A stretch of 64,000 nucleotides of DNA from CAIWHR01 sp963734055 (lineage in GTDB: Bacteria > Pseudomonadota > Gammaproteobacteria > Burkholderiales > Casimicrobiaceae): contig CAVTFQ010000009.1 of the NCBI GenBank assembly GCA_963734055.1, forward strand, positions 227,862-291,861, read 5' to 3'. Below, piece by piece: positions 25,016 through 33,166 of this stretch. The notes under the pieces are model-generated. The model searched no databases and was not told the DNA's origin. It worked only from the letters and a program-made list of their open reading frames with translations. A program made the translations under genes and the position numbers. Every line of letters begins with the position of its first letter. Within the stretch, counting starts at the first letter, position 1.

Positions 25016-26149
25016 ATGGTTGCCGCCCCCGCCATCCGTCTGGTCCACGTCTCCGACGCGACGCCTGGCATCCGGCGCGTTCGCCGGGGCCGCCGATTCG
25101 CCTACCGGGATCCGGGCGGCAAGCCCGTGCGCGACCGCGCGACGCTCGAGCGCATCGCCCGGCTTGCGATCCCGCCGGCCTATGAGGACGTGTGGATCTG
25201 CATCGAGGCGGAGGGTCACCTGCAGGCAACGGGCCGCGACACGCGCGGCCGGAAGCAGTATCGCTACCACGCGGCCTGGCGGCAGTTGCGCGACGGCCGG
25301 AAATTCGGGCGGATGCCCGATTTCGCCGACGCGCTACCGCGCCTGAGGCGGCGGCTCCGCCGCGACCTGGCGCGCTCCGGCCTGCCGCGCGAGAAGGTGC
25401 TCGCAGTGGTGGTGAGCCTGCTCGACGCGACGCACGCGCGCGTCGGCAACGCCGAGTACGCGCGCGAGAACGGCAGCTTCGGGCTCGCGACGCTGCGCAA
25501 CCGCCACGTGCGCTTCGTCCGCGACGGCACGCTCGTGCTTCGCTTTCGCGGCAAGGGCGGCGTTCCGCACGCGGTCGCCGTCGATGACCGGCGCCTCGCG
25601 CGCGTCGTGCGCCATTGCCACGAGTTGCCCGGACAAACGCTCTTCCAGTATGTCGACGAAGCGGGGGAGCTCCGTGCCGTAGAGTCGGGGCAGGTCAACC
25701 TGTATCTCAAGGAGGCGATGGGCGGGGGCTTCACCGCGAAGGATTTCCGCACGTGGGCGGCGACGCTCCGCGCCATTGCGCTCATGCGAGCGACGCCGCT
25801 GCCCGCGAGGCCGAGCGAGCGTGCCTTGAAGCGGTGCATCGCGGAGGCGATCCGGACGATTGCCCAGGAGCTCCGGAACACGCCCGCCGTGTGTCGCAAG
25901 TCCTACGTCAATCCGCTGGTGTTCGACGCGTGGCGCCGCGGCGCCCTTCGTCACTCGCTGGGCGAGGGACCGGACTCGGAAGGCAAGGCCGAGCGCTTCG
26001 CGGCCGCGTTTCTGCGCCGTGCTGCGCGCCGGGGGACGGGCCAAGCGGCGACCGCGTTGCATCGCGGTCCTCCGCCGTGGGGACGGCTCGCCCGGATACT
26101 CGCCCCGAGAGAAAAAAAATGGGCGGATGCGAGCATCCGCCCAAAGTAG
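25016..26149 (+). CDS. DNA topoisomerase IB (poxvirus-like)
   Basis: Monomeric type IB topoisomerase of 377 aa that relaxes supercoils through a 3-prime phosphotyrosine. Catalytic residues are visible: R142 in THARVGN, K180 in FRGKGG, R245 in KDFRTWAAT, and the nucleophile Y297 in CRKSYVNPLV. Bacterial homologues are about 320-370 aa. The last 10 residues (WADASIRPK) are encoded by the hairpin that terminates the convergent transcript, so the natural C-terminus is shared with a regulatory structure. Alternative starts are few; ATG 25016 fits the family N-terminus. Confidence 0.92.
   Translation: MVAAPAIRLVHVSDATPGIRRVRRGRRFAYRDPGGKPVRDRATLERIARLAIPPAYEDVWICIEAEGHLQATGRDTRGRKQYRYHAAWRQLRDGRKFGRMPDFADALPRLRRRLRRDLARSGLPREKVLAVVVSLLDATHARVGNAEYARENGSFGLATLRNRHVRFVRDGTLVLRFRGKGGVPHAVAVDDRRLARVVRHCHELPGQTLFQYVDEAGELRAVESGQVNLYLKEAMGGGFTAKDFRTWAATLRAIALMRATPLPARPSERALKRCIAEAIRTIAQELRNTPAVCRKSYVNPLVFDAWRRGALRHSLGEGPDSEGKAERFAAAFLRRAARRGTGQAATALHRGPPPWGRLARILAPREKKWADASIRPK
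26112..26142 (-). terminator. Rho-independent terminator of the csbD operon
   Basis: On the minus strand a perfect 10-bp stem (GGGCGGATGC/GCATCCGCCC, 26121-26142) is followed by an eight-T tract (26119-26112). It ends the transcript of 27030-26221. It lies inside the last codons of the convergent topoisomerase gene. Confidence 0.9.
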
Positions 26150-26220
26150 AACCCGCGAGAGGGAGGGCGCGCGGGCTCGGACTGTCCCCGGGCGGGGACA
26201 GGGGGGACTCGGTAAAGCCG

Positions 26221-26772
26221 CTACTGCTTGTACTGGGCCTTCGCCTTGGCGACGCAGGCGTCCTTCGCGGGGCCGGACAGCGAGTCGCACTTCTCGATCG
26301 CGACCTTGTACTCGGCGTTCATCTTGTCTTCCCGCGCGTCTTCACGGATCGCAGCGACTTTTTCGGTCGCCTTGGCGTCGACCGTGGCCTTGGTCTCGGT
26401 GGCCTTCGCCTCCTTGACGCACACGTCCTTGTCGTTGCCGGTCTTGGCGTCGCACTTCGCCTTCGCGACGTCGTAGTTGGCTTCCGCCTCCGCGATCTTC
26501 GCGTCGCGGCGCGCCTTGTCGGTGTTCTTGTACTGCGCCTCGGCGTCGGCCCTGGCCCTCTTCAGGCTGGCCTTGGCCTCGGCAACACAGACGTCCTTCG
26601 GATTGCCGGAGAGTGCGTCGCACTGCGCCTTGGCTGACTTGTAGGCCGTATTCGCGTTGTCCTTCGCCTTCGAGTACTCGCTCGATGACATCGCCGCCCC
26701 GAGGGCGAGCGACGGAACGGCCAGTCCGATGACCGCGGCGGCCAACATTCTGTCGAGTGCACATCTGCTCAT
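26221..26772 (-). CDS. Secreted Lys/Ala-rich protein with three paired-Cys repeats
   Basis: Protein of 183 aa with a signal peptide (about 1-26). The mature part is an alternating-charge helical protein with three copies of a motif: KxxCDxxxGxxKDxCVxxAKA at Cys pairs 51/62, 107/118 and 162/173, each with exactly 10 residues between cysteines. These probably form disulfide-closed helical hairpins in the periplasm. The linkers are Lys/Ala/Glu-rich. It follows csbD by 24 bp on the same strand and has its own terminator, so it is likely part of the sigma-54-driven stress transcript. No enzymatic function is suggested. Confidence 0.75.
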   Translation of the reverse strand: MSRCALDRMLAAAVIGLAVPSLALGAAMSSSEYSKAKDNANTAYKSAKAQCDALSGNPKDVCVAEAKASLKRARADAEAQYKNTDKARRDAKIAEAEANYDVAKAKCDAKTGNDKDVCVKEAKATETKATVDAKATEKVAAIREDAREDKMNAEYKVAIEKCDSLSGPAKDACVAKAKAQYKQ

Positions 26773-26796
26773 GGTGGGTTTCTTCCTTTCGGAGAG

Positions 26797-27030
26797 TCAC
26801 GCCTGTGGCGGATGGACGTCGGGCTTCCACGTCTCGTAGCGATTCTCGAAGCTCCTGATCTGGCGCTCGGCTTCTTCCTTGCCGACGCCGTACGCTTCCT
26901 GGACCTTGCCGATCAGCTGGTCGCGCCGGCCCCCGATCACATCGAGCTGGTCGTCGGTGAGCCGACCCCACTGCTCCTTCACCTTGCCCTTGAACTGCTT
27001 CCAGTTGCCTTCCACCTGAGTCCAATTCAT
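26797..27030 (-). CDS. CsbD-family stress protein
   Basis: Small protein of 77 aa matching CsbD across its length (MNWTQVEGNWKQFKGKVKE, then WGRLTDDQLDVIGG and RRDQLIGKVQEAYG). Family members are induced in stress and stationary phase; biochemical role unknown. The preceding sequence holds a GGAGGCAAT ribosome site and a sigma-54-type promoter at 27084-27099. Confidence 0.92.
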   Translation of the reverse strand: MNWTQVEGNWKQFKGKVKEQWGRLTDDQLDVIGGRRDQLIGKVQEAYGVGKEEAERQIRSFENRYETWKPDVHPPQA

Positions 27031-27083
27031 CGCATTGCCTCCGCATGGTTGTTCGGGCCGATGCCCATCGCGCTTCCCTATGG

Positions 27084-27099
27084 AGCAGCGGCCGTGCCA
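27084..27099 (-). promoter_or_regulatory. Sigma-54 (-24/-12) promoter before csbD
   Basis: On the minus strand TGGCACG-GCCG-CTGCT, one mismatch to TGGCACG-N4-TTGCW. Predicted transcription start near 27073, about 43 nt before ATG 27030. The rest of the gap to 27219 shows nothing else clear. Confidence 0.75.
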
Positions 27100-27219
27100 G
27101 CCTAAAAACGCATGAGTATCAGCGACTTGAAACGCGCAGCCCCGATGCCCGTGGCAGAAAGTCCTGCGCCGATGGCAGTTATTGCAACCCGCGCGCGCAA
27201 CGGCCGCGGGCGCCGCGCT

Positions 27220-28464
27220 TCATGAATCGAGGGGGATGGACAGCACGAGCGCAAAGCCTGTCGGGCCATGCGTGACGACGAAGCGGCCCCCGTGCGATGC
27301 GGCCGCGCGGCGGAGGAAGCTGGCCTCCTCGCGCTCGCGGGGCGAGAGCCGCAGGGGAAGGTCGGGATGGTCGAGCAGCGCGAGGATGCGCAGCGAAGCG
27401 TCGCGATCCTGGGCGGCGAACACGAGCGATACGTCGCCGCCGCGCTTGCGCACGGCGATCGCCTCGAGGCCCCATTCGGCGACACGGTCGATGACGAAGG
27501 CTTTCTCGCGTTCGGAGATCTCGACCGACGTGTCGAGAGTGGGCTCGACCATGAGTCCGCCGGCCTGCGAGTACGCGCGCGCGAGAAGCGCCAGTCCGTC
27601 GGCGACGGTGGGCGCGCCGGGCCGCGGAGGGCCGGGCGCGCGCTCGATCGCCTCTAGCGTCGACTGAACGGGCTCGGCAGCCGCCGGATCCGCCGGCGTC
27701 GTCGCTGCCGCGAGCCGCGCGCGCGCCGTCGCGTTGTCGAGCAGCATCGCAATCCGCGCATTCGATGCGTCGACCGATTCCTCGTCGAGCTCGACCGCGC
27801 CTCCCGCGCCTTCCCGCGGCGCCGGCGGAATGAACGAGCTCAAGCGGCGCGCGGCCATGAACAGGAGCGCCACCAGCAGCACGATGAGCGCTGCCAGCGC
27901 GTACTGGAGGATCTTCGCCGTGCTGATGGCCGCCGTCAGCGCGTCGCCGTCGTGCGCGAGCTGGTCCTGCTCGCGCGTCTCGAGCTCGGCGACGATCGCG
28001 CGGATCGCCTCCACACTATCCAGGTACGGGGCAGGCGCGTCGGGCGCCCCCGCCAGCGCGGGCGTCGCGCTCGGTCGCTCGATCACCGCGCCCGCAAGCT
28101 CCGTGGTCCGCGCGATCAGCGGCACGAGACGCTCGACCAGCGCGAGCTCCGCGGCCGAGTCGCGCATCCGGTCGCGGAGCCTCGACAGCTGCACGGGAAA
28201 GCGACGCCGCGCCTGCTCGAACAGCTCCCGGTCCTCGTTGAGTCCCGTGCGCGCGTATCCCTGCGTCGAAGCGACGACGTCGTTGAGCGTGCTCTGCAGC
28301 GACTGCAGGTCCTGCACCGTGGCGGCCGATTCGGCGCGTGATGCCGCGAAGCGATCGATAGCCTCGAGACGATCGAGGCCGACCCGTAGCGAGCCGACCG
28401 CGAAGACGACGACCAGCACCAGCAGCACGTAGGTCGGCAGCAGCGGCGGGACGCGAGGTCGCAT
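27220..28464 (-). CDS. CHASE3-type membrane sensor with degenerate C-terminal domain
   Basis: Protein of 414 aa: an N-terminal membrane helix (about 9-29), a periplasmic helical CHASE3-like region (about 35-190, with LQSTLNDVVASTQGYARTG), a second helix (about 205-225), then a cytosolic part. The C-terminal 130 residues have the shape of a kinase ATPase domain (ends GRFVVTHGPTGFALVLSIPL) but lack an H-box, N-box and G-boxes. It is probably a sensor that no longer phosphorylates. It follows a small lipoprotein gene by 28 bp on the same strand. ATG 28464 is chosen because the membrane helix follows directly. Confidence 0.7.
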   Translation of the reverse strand: MRPRVPPLLPTYVLLVLVVVFAVGSLRVGLDRLEAIDRFAASRAESAATVQDLQSLQSTLNDVVASTQGYARTGLNEDRELFEQARRRFPVQLSRLRDRMRDSAAELALVERLVPLIARTTELAGAVIERPSATPALAGAPDAPAPYLDSVEAIRAIVAELETREQDQLAHDGDALTAAISTAKILQYALAALIVLLVALLFMAARRLSSFIPPAPREGAGGAVELDEESVDASNARIAMLLDNATARARLAAATTPADPAAAEPVQSTLEAIERAPGPPRPGAPTVADGLALLARAYSQAGGLMVEPTLDTSVEISEREKAFVIDRVAEWGLEAIAVRKRGGDVSLVFAAQDRDASLRILALLDHPDLPLRLSPREREEASFLRRAAASHGGRFVVTHGPTGFALVLSIPLDS

Positions 28465-28492
28465 GGCAGCGAGCGCGGCGGCCGGCGGGCGC

Positions 28493-28924
28493 TCAGTTCG
28501 ACTTGAAGCGGACCCGCATGACCTTGCGGTCGTATTCCGCTTCGGTGTCCATCGTGATCTCGACGCCGCCGGCGGCGTAGACGCGCCCGCCGCGGCGTCG
28601 ACAGAGGTTCCGCTCGTACTGGCACGGGCCCATTTCGGGGTGGCGCCGGCAAAGCTCCGCCACCTTGGAGGCAAACTCGATCGTCGTGACGGTGCGCGCG
28701 CCGTTGACATCGGCGACGCAGACGTATTGCGCGTCGGGCGGGACGACGATACCGGGGGCCGACGACGGGGCGGCGGGCGGTGATGGCCTCGACTCGGGGG
28801 CCTGACGGCGCACGACCGCGGCCCCCGGCATGTCGCCTGAAGGCGCTGGCGTGCCCGGCAGCGGGCCGCAACCTTCGAGGCCGAAGAGAACGAGGGCGAG
28901 GACGAAAATCCCGAGTGGCTTCAT
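28493..28924 (-). CDS. Putative lipoprotein with Cys-rich C-terminal domain
   Basis: Protein of 143 aa. The first 19 residues form a signal peptide ending LEGC, a slightly irregular lipobox (Glu at -2). A Pro/Ser/Ala-rich linker (about 20-65) leads to a compact domain (about 66-143) with four cysteines (YVCVAD, ELCRRH, GPCQYE, NLCRRR) and a final KVMRVRFKSN. The even Cys number suggests disulfides in the periplasm. No family recognised. It probably shares a transcript with the CHASE3 gene downstream. Confidence 0.6.
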   Translation of the reverse strand: MKPLGIFVLALVLFGLEGCGPLPGTPAPSGDMPGAAVVRRQAPESRPSPPAAPSSAPGIVVPPDAQYVCVADVNGARTVTTIEFASKVAELCRRHPEMGPCQYERNLCRRRGGRVYAAGGVEITMDTEAEYDRKVMRVRFKSN

Positions 28925-29172
28925 GCGCGGCGCGAGGGGATGAACGACGCGAGCGAACTGCGGATCGCGAATCTCGACTATCGTACCGCAGCGAGGCGAC
29001 TCCGTGGAAACGGGCGTCCCGCGCGGCCCGGGGTGCGCAGGCGGCGGAGGCATCCGCGATGGCGACCTCGACCGGGTGGCCCCGCGATCCGGAAGGCTCG
29101 CGATGTCGCCGCAGCGCAACTGTCGGTGCAATCCGAATCGGCCGTAGGACGCGGCTGACTTCGCTCGCGGGC

Positions 29173-29188
29173 TGGCACGTCGGTTGCT
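29173..29188 (+). promoter_or_regulatory. Sigma-54 (-24/-12) promoter before BON lipoprotein
   Basis: TGGCACG-TCGG-TTGCT, a full match to TGGCACG-N4-TTGCW. Predicted start near 29199, about 24 nt before ATG 29223. The divergent gap 28925-29172 shows no gene; a CGTAGGACG sequence lies about 30 bp upstream of the promoter. Confidence 0.85.
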
Positions 29189-29222
29189 GGATCAAGAGCG
29201 AAGCCAGACCGTGGAAGACGTG

Positions 29223-29603
29223 ATGAGGCAAGGGCATTGGATCGCGATGGTGTCGGTGGCGGCATTAGCGGGGGTGCTGGCCGGCTGCGACCAGCGGCAT
29301 CCGGCTGAAACGGCGGGGCAGAAGCTTGACCGCGCCACGCAGGAAATCTCGGCATCGACGAAGGAAGCGGCGGCCAAGACCGCCGCTGCGCTCGACGACG
29401 GAGCGATCACGGCGAAAGTTAAGGCCGCGATCTTCGCCGAGCCCGGCCTCAAGTCGCTGCAAATCGAGGTCGATACGAAGGACGCGGTGGTCACGCTCTC
29501 GGGAAGCGTCGACACGCCGGACCTGCGCGATCGCGCCGTGAAGATCGCCGGATCGTTGAACGGCGTGCGGCAGATCGTCGACAAGCTGGTGGTCAAGTCC
29601 TGA
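29223..29603 (+). CDS. BON-domain lipoprotein, second copy
   Basis: Envelope lipoprotein of 126 aa. Signal peptide ends in lipobox LAGC (Cys20). A helical linker (about 30-55) leads to one BON domain (about 57-126) with DGAITAKVKAAIFAEPGL, the VDTKDAVVTLSGSV strand pair and VRQIVDKLVVK. It is shorter than the copy at 7977. ATG 29223 has GGAAG upstream. Expression is probably from the sigma-54 promoter 35 bp upstream; the DUF2231 gene follows. Confidence 0.85.
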   Translation: MRQGHWIAMVSVAALAGVLAGCDQRHPAETAGQKLDRATQEISASTKEAAAKTAAALDDGAITAKVKAAIFAEPGLKSLQIEVDTKDAVVTLSGSVDTPDLRDRAVKIAGSLNGVRQIVDKLVVKS

Positions 29604-29720
29604 CCCTTCGGCGCGCCGTCACGGGGCGGGGCGGTAAGAACTGCCGCCGTTCGCGGCAAAGTTTTCCCGCACGCTCGGCGGCGGGCGTCGCTTGGCGGCG
29701 ACGCATGGCAGGAGCACGGC

Positions 29721-30242
29721 ATGGAAACGCCCGCGAGTATCGCGCGTCACCCGTTGCACCCGATGCTGGTGTGCCTCCCTCTTGGCCTCTGGCTGTTCTC
29801 GCTCGCGAGCGACTTCATCGTCTATTTTTCCGAGGTCGCGGACGTGCAGATCCTCTGGTTCACGCTCGGTTATTACACGCTCGCCGCGGGGCTCGCAGGA
29901 GCGCTCGCCGCGGCGGTCGCGGGTCTCGTCGACTACCTGTCGCTGAAAGAGCCGCGGCATCGCTCGCTCGCGACGCGCCACCTGGCGCTCAACCTCGTCG
30001 TCATCACGCTCTACGCAATCAATCTGTGGCTTCGCAGCATCGATCCGCCTGCATTCGAGCTCGCCATGGGGCTGTCGCTCATTGCGATGGGGCTCCTCGC
30101 GGTGTCGGCGTGGATCGGCGGCGAGCTGGTCCACGTCCACGGCGTCGGTGTCGCGGGGCACGTCGACCAGGCGCGTGTGCGCCATCCGCGCGATCAATCG
30201 GGCGGCAGCGAACCGTCGGCGACGCGTCTCGGGCGGACGTAG
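29721..30242 (+). CDS. DUF2231 membrane protein
   Basis: Inner-membrane protein of 173 aa with four hydrophobic segments (about 17-38, 45-70, 88-103, 110-127). The conserved start IARHPLHPMLVCLPLGLWLFS is diagnostic of DUF2231. A hydrophilic tail with VHVHGVGVAG contains histidines that could bind metal or heme. Function unknown. It follows the BON lipoprotein by 117 bp, a gap with no other feature. Confidence 0.85.
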   Translation: METPASIARHPLHPMLVCLPLGLWLFSLASDFIVYFSEVADVQILWFTLGYYTLAAGLAGALAAAVAGLVDYLSLKEPRHRSLATRHLALNLVVITLYAINLWLRSIDPPAFELAMGLSLIAMGLLAVSAWIGGELVHVHGVGVAGHVDQARVRHPRDQSGGSEPSATRLGRT

Positions 30243-30344
30243 GAACAAGCTCACCGGCAATTGCTGCCACGACGGGCAACTATTTCGTGGCTCCGACGTG
30301 GCGATGGACATGATCGCCGCAGGCACGTGTAGGACATTTCCGCA

Positions 30345-30360
30345 TGGCACGGCGCTTGCT
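30345..30360 (+). promoter_or_regulatory. Sigma-54 (-24/-12) promoter before entericidin
   Basis: TGGCACG-GCGC-TTGCT, a full match to TGGCACG-N4-TTGCW and nearly identical to the site at 6994. Predicted start near 30371, about 66 nt before ATG 30437. TGTAGGACATTTCC lies at 30327, directly upstream. Confidence 0.85.
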
Positions 30361-30436
30361 GCCCGTTGCAGTGCATGCGCGGCGGCGGGCAGCACTCCGC
30401 CGCCGTATTCCGATAACCTTGGTACGAGGTGACCCG

Positions 30437-30586
30437 ATGATTGCAAAGATCGTTCTGCTGCTCGTGGCGCTGTCGCTCTCATCCATTACGCTGACCGCAT
30501 GCAATACGGTTCACGGTGCGGGCCAGGACGTCTCCAAGGCCGGCCAGAAGATCCAGGAAGAGTCACAGGAGCACAAGCACTACTGA
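30437..30586 (+). CDS. Entericidin A/B-family lipoprotein
   Basis: Tiny lipoprotein of 49 aa. Signal peptide ends at lipobox LTAC (Cys22); the mature peptide NTVHGAGQDVSKAGQKIQ is the conserved entericidin core. Entericidins are stationary-phase, osmotically regulated outer-envelope peptides linked to cell lysis control in E. coli. GAGGTGA lies upstream of ATG 30437. The phospholipase D-like gene follows 118 bp downstream. Confidence 0.9.
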   Translation: MIAKIVLLLVALSLSSITLTACNTVHGAGQDVSKAGQKIQEESQEHKHY

Positions 30587-30704
30587 CGTCGGTGCGAGCC
30601 TCGCGGTCCGCTGCGGCCGCGGAACGTGCCGATTGCGGCGCGCTCGCGGGCTCGCGTCGACGCTGCCAGGACGGCTGGATATCGCCGGTTGAAATGGGCC
30701 GCGG

Positions 30705-32301
30705 ATGACGCGAGGCGCAGCGGCCAAGCGGTACCTGGGAGTCGCCGCGGCCGCGTTGCTGGTCGCGGGGTGTGCGTCGCTGCCTCCGTGGCTCGATGGA
30801 CCCAAGACCGCGAGCTCGTCACTCGCGCACCCCGAGAGCACAACGCTCGGTCGCCGGACCGAGGAGCTGGCCAACGCGCACGCCGGAAAGTCCGGCTTTC
30901 GCCTGATCGTCGACGGGACGGACAGCTTCGCGCTGCACCTGGCAGCTCGCCCGGCACGCGGAGCGCACGCTCGACGTCCAGTACTTCCTGCTGCGGCAGG
31001 ACGACACGGGCAAGCTCTTGCTCGAAGCGTTGCGCGCGGCGGCCGACCGCGGCGTGCGCGTGCGACTTCTCATCGACGACGCCGTCAAGTTCGAGGATGA
31101 CTCGGCGATCCGCCCGCTCGCCGCGCACCCGAACATCGAGATCCGCATCTACAACCCATTCGTCGCTCGGAGGGAGCTCGGGCTCCTGCGGTGGGCCGAG
31201 TTCGCGCTCGAGGGCGAGCGGCTCAACTACCGGATGCACAACAAGCTGTTCGTCGCTGACAATGCGGTCGCGCTGACCGGCGGCCGCAACGTCGGGGACG
31301 CGTACTTCCAGGCGAGCACCGAGCTCGAGCTCGGCGACTTCGACCTGCTGGTGGCGGGACCGATGGTGCAGCAGATGTCGCGGAGCTTCGATCAATACTG
31401 GAACGATCGGCTGGCGATCCCGGTCGAGTCGCTGCCGGCCGGCAAGCCCACCCAAGAGGAGTACGAGCGCTGCCGCGAGGCGCTGATGGCGCACGAGGCG
31501 AAGATGGCGGACTCGCCCTACGCGCGCGCGCTGCCGAAGCACGATCTCGTGGCCGCTCTGCTGAGTGGCCGCGCTCCGCTCGTCTGGGCCAGGGCGACGT
31601 TCGCCTACGACGCGCCGGACAAGGCGCAGGTCACGCGCGACGGACAGCCGGGGCGGCTCATGTGGCGGCGCGTCGCGGCCGCCGCGGAGCAGGCCAGGCG
31701 CGAGCTCATCATCGTGTCGCCGTACCTGGTCCCGGGAGAGCCGGAGATGGAACTCCTGCGGCGACTGCGCGAGCGCGGCGTCCGCATCCGCATCCTCACC
31801 AACTCGCTCGCCTCGACCGACATGCCCATCGCGCACGCGGGCTACGTGCGGTATCGCGTGCCGCTACTCGAAGCGGGCTGCGAGCTCTACGAGGTGCGCC
31901 CGCGGCTGGGCGAACCCCGGACCGAGCATGGCCTTATCGAGTCGGGGGGCTCCGGGCACTTCGGACTGCACGCGAAGGTGTTCGTGGTCGACCGGAAGCG
32001 GGTCTTCGTCGGGTCGATGAACTTCGACCAGCGTTCCCTTTCGGTCAACACCGAGATCGGCGTGATCATCGACAGCCCCGAGATCTCGAAGACGATTGCG
32101 GCCCGCTTCGAGGCGATCGCGCAGCCGGCGAACAGCTACCGGCTTGCGCTCGTCGACGCGCCGGGCGGCGGGCACAACCTGCGATGGACGACCGAGGTGG
32201 CGGGAAAGGAAGTCACGTATACGACCGACCCGGACGTCGACGCGGGCAAGCGCTTCATCGTCGAGGCGCTCTCGTTCCTGCCCATCGAGAACCTCCTCTA
32301 G
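30705..32301 (+). pseudogene. Phospholipase D / cardiolipin synthase C-like protein, single-base frameshift
   Basis: Two frames together encode one protein of about 531 aa. Frame 1 (from ATG 30705) gives a signal/lipobox (LVAGC, Cys23) and the start of the PLD domain, to FALHL. One extra base near 30942 shifts the frame; frame 2 resumes at QLARHAERTLDVQYFLLRQ and runs to 32301. Both HKD motifs are intact in frame 2: HNKLFVAD (31237-31260) and HAKVFVVD (31969-31992), so the enzyme would transfer or cleave phosphatidyl groups. The rest of the reading frame is undamaged, which fits a sequencing error or a very recent mutation. Expected product is an envelope phospholipase D, ClsC-like. Confidence 0.85.
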
Positions 32302-32305
32302 GATC

Positions 32306-32704
32306 TCAATGCGGCACGACCGAATCGCCGGTGGAGGCGAGCGCTCGATTCAGGAAGCTCGCGCCGTCTTCCTCCCGACCGTCGGGCCCGCGGACGCGAT
32401 AGGGCGTGCCCGTGGTGGAGGATTGCGTGCCGACTTCGCGCACGAAATCCTCGGCGGTATGGATGCGGCCGCCCACGAAGCGCCACTTCGCCCGCAGGAA
32501 GTGGGCGGCGGTGCTGGCGTCGTATTCCGTGCCGTTGCGGATGAACCTCCGATCGGTCGCCTTGGCAACGACGTCGATCAGGTGCTCGATGCGCAGCACT
32601 TCGCTGGAGGGCGCACCCGGATCGGGCGTCGCCGCCCGCGCGCCTTGCGTCGCGAGGGTCAGCGCGATGGCGCCGAGGAAGAGAGTCCATGTTCCGAATC
32701 GCAT
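32306..32704 (-). CDS. Secreted DUF5329-like protein
   Basis: Protein of 132 aa with a clear signal peptide (about 1-23, cleavage after GARA). The mature domain (about 35-130) holds IEHLIDVVAKATDRRFIRNG, EYDASTAAHFLRAKW, IHTAEDFVREVG and TGTPYRVRG, the DUF5329 pattern. Function unknown; periplasmic. ATG 32704 is chosen over the longer frame because the signal peptide begins there. It converges with the phospholipase gene, 4 bp between stops. Confidence 0.8.
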   Translation of the reverse strand: MRFGTWTLFLGAIALTLATQGARAATPDPGAPSSEVLRIEHLIDVVAKATDRRFIRNGTEYDASTAAHFLRAKWRFVGGRIHTAEDFVREVGTQSSTTGTPYRVRGPDGREEDGASFLNRALASTGDSVVPH

Positions 32705-32868
32705 TGCAGTCGTTCTCCGCTTCGCTATGACCTGGAACGCAAGTGACGCCGGCTGGCGCCGTAAGTTCCCGGGAGCGGGTTCCTTTGGGCAAGGTGAGGT
32801 CGCGGAGCCATCTTTCAATGCGAGCCGGCGCGCGCCAAGACCGTGGTCGCAGCATGCCTTCGGCTCCA

Positions 32869-32884
32869 CGGCATGGGTGTTGCT
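32869..32884 (+). promoter_or_regulatory. Weak sigma-54-like promoter
   Basis: CGGCATG-GGTG-TTGCT. The GG and GC dinucleotides and spacing are right and the -12 element is perfect, but the -24 element has two mismatches (C for T, T for C). It lies about 37 bases before ATG 32921. Confidence 0.45.
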
Positions 32885-32920
32885 CCGTATTGAGCGAAGG
32901 GTCAATGCAAGGAGATGAAC

Positions 32921-33166
32921 ATGCACACGTCACGTCCAGCGTCGCGGGCGAATTCCCGGCGCAGGCGCCCCCGGGCGCTTGCAGTCCAGGCGCCCGCCCC
33001 GAGGTTGCCGCATGAACGGGACGAGTCTCCCGACCGCGAGCCGGGAGCCGATAACGCCGCTGTCGAGCGCGCGGCGGCCGACCTCGCCGCGGGCCGCGAG
33101 GACACCGATTGCTACGGTGCGGCGCGCCACATCTTTCGGCGTGTGGCCGTGCGGCAGAAGCGATGA
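32921..33166 (+). CDS. Small charged protein of unknown function
   Basis: Protein of about 81 aa. Arg-rich start, then APAPRLPHERDESPDREPG, a helical segment (AVERAAADLAAGREDTDCYGAARHIF) and a basic end. I recall similar small hypothetical proteins in Burkholderiales with the LPHERDE and D(T/V)DC elements. AAGGAG lies immediately before ATG 32915 and 6 bases before ATG 32921, so 32921 is the better start. Its stop overlaps the start of the permease gene (ATGA). Confidence 0.6.
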   Translation: MHTSRPASRANSRRRRPRALAVQAPAPRLPHERDESPDREPGADNAAVERAAADLAAGREDTDCYGAARHIFRRVAVRQKR

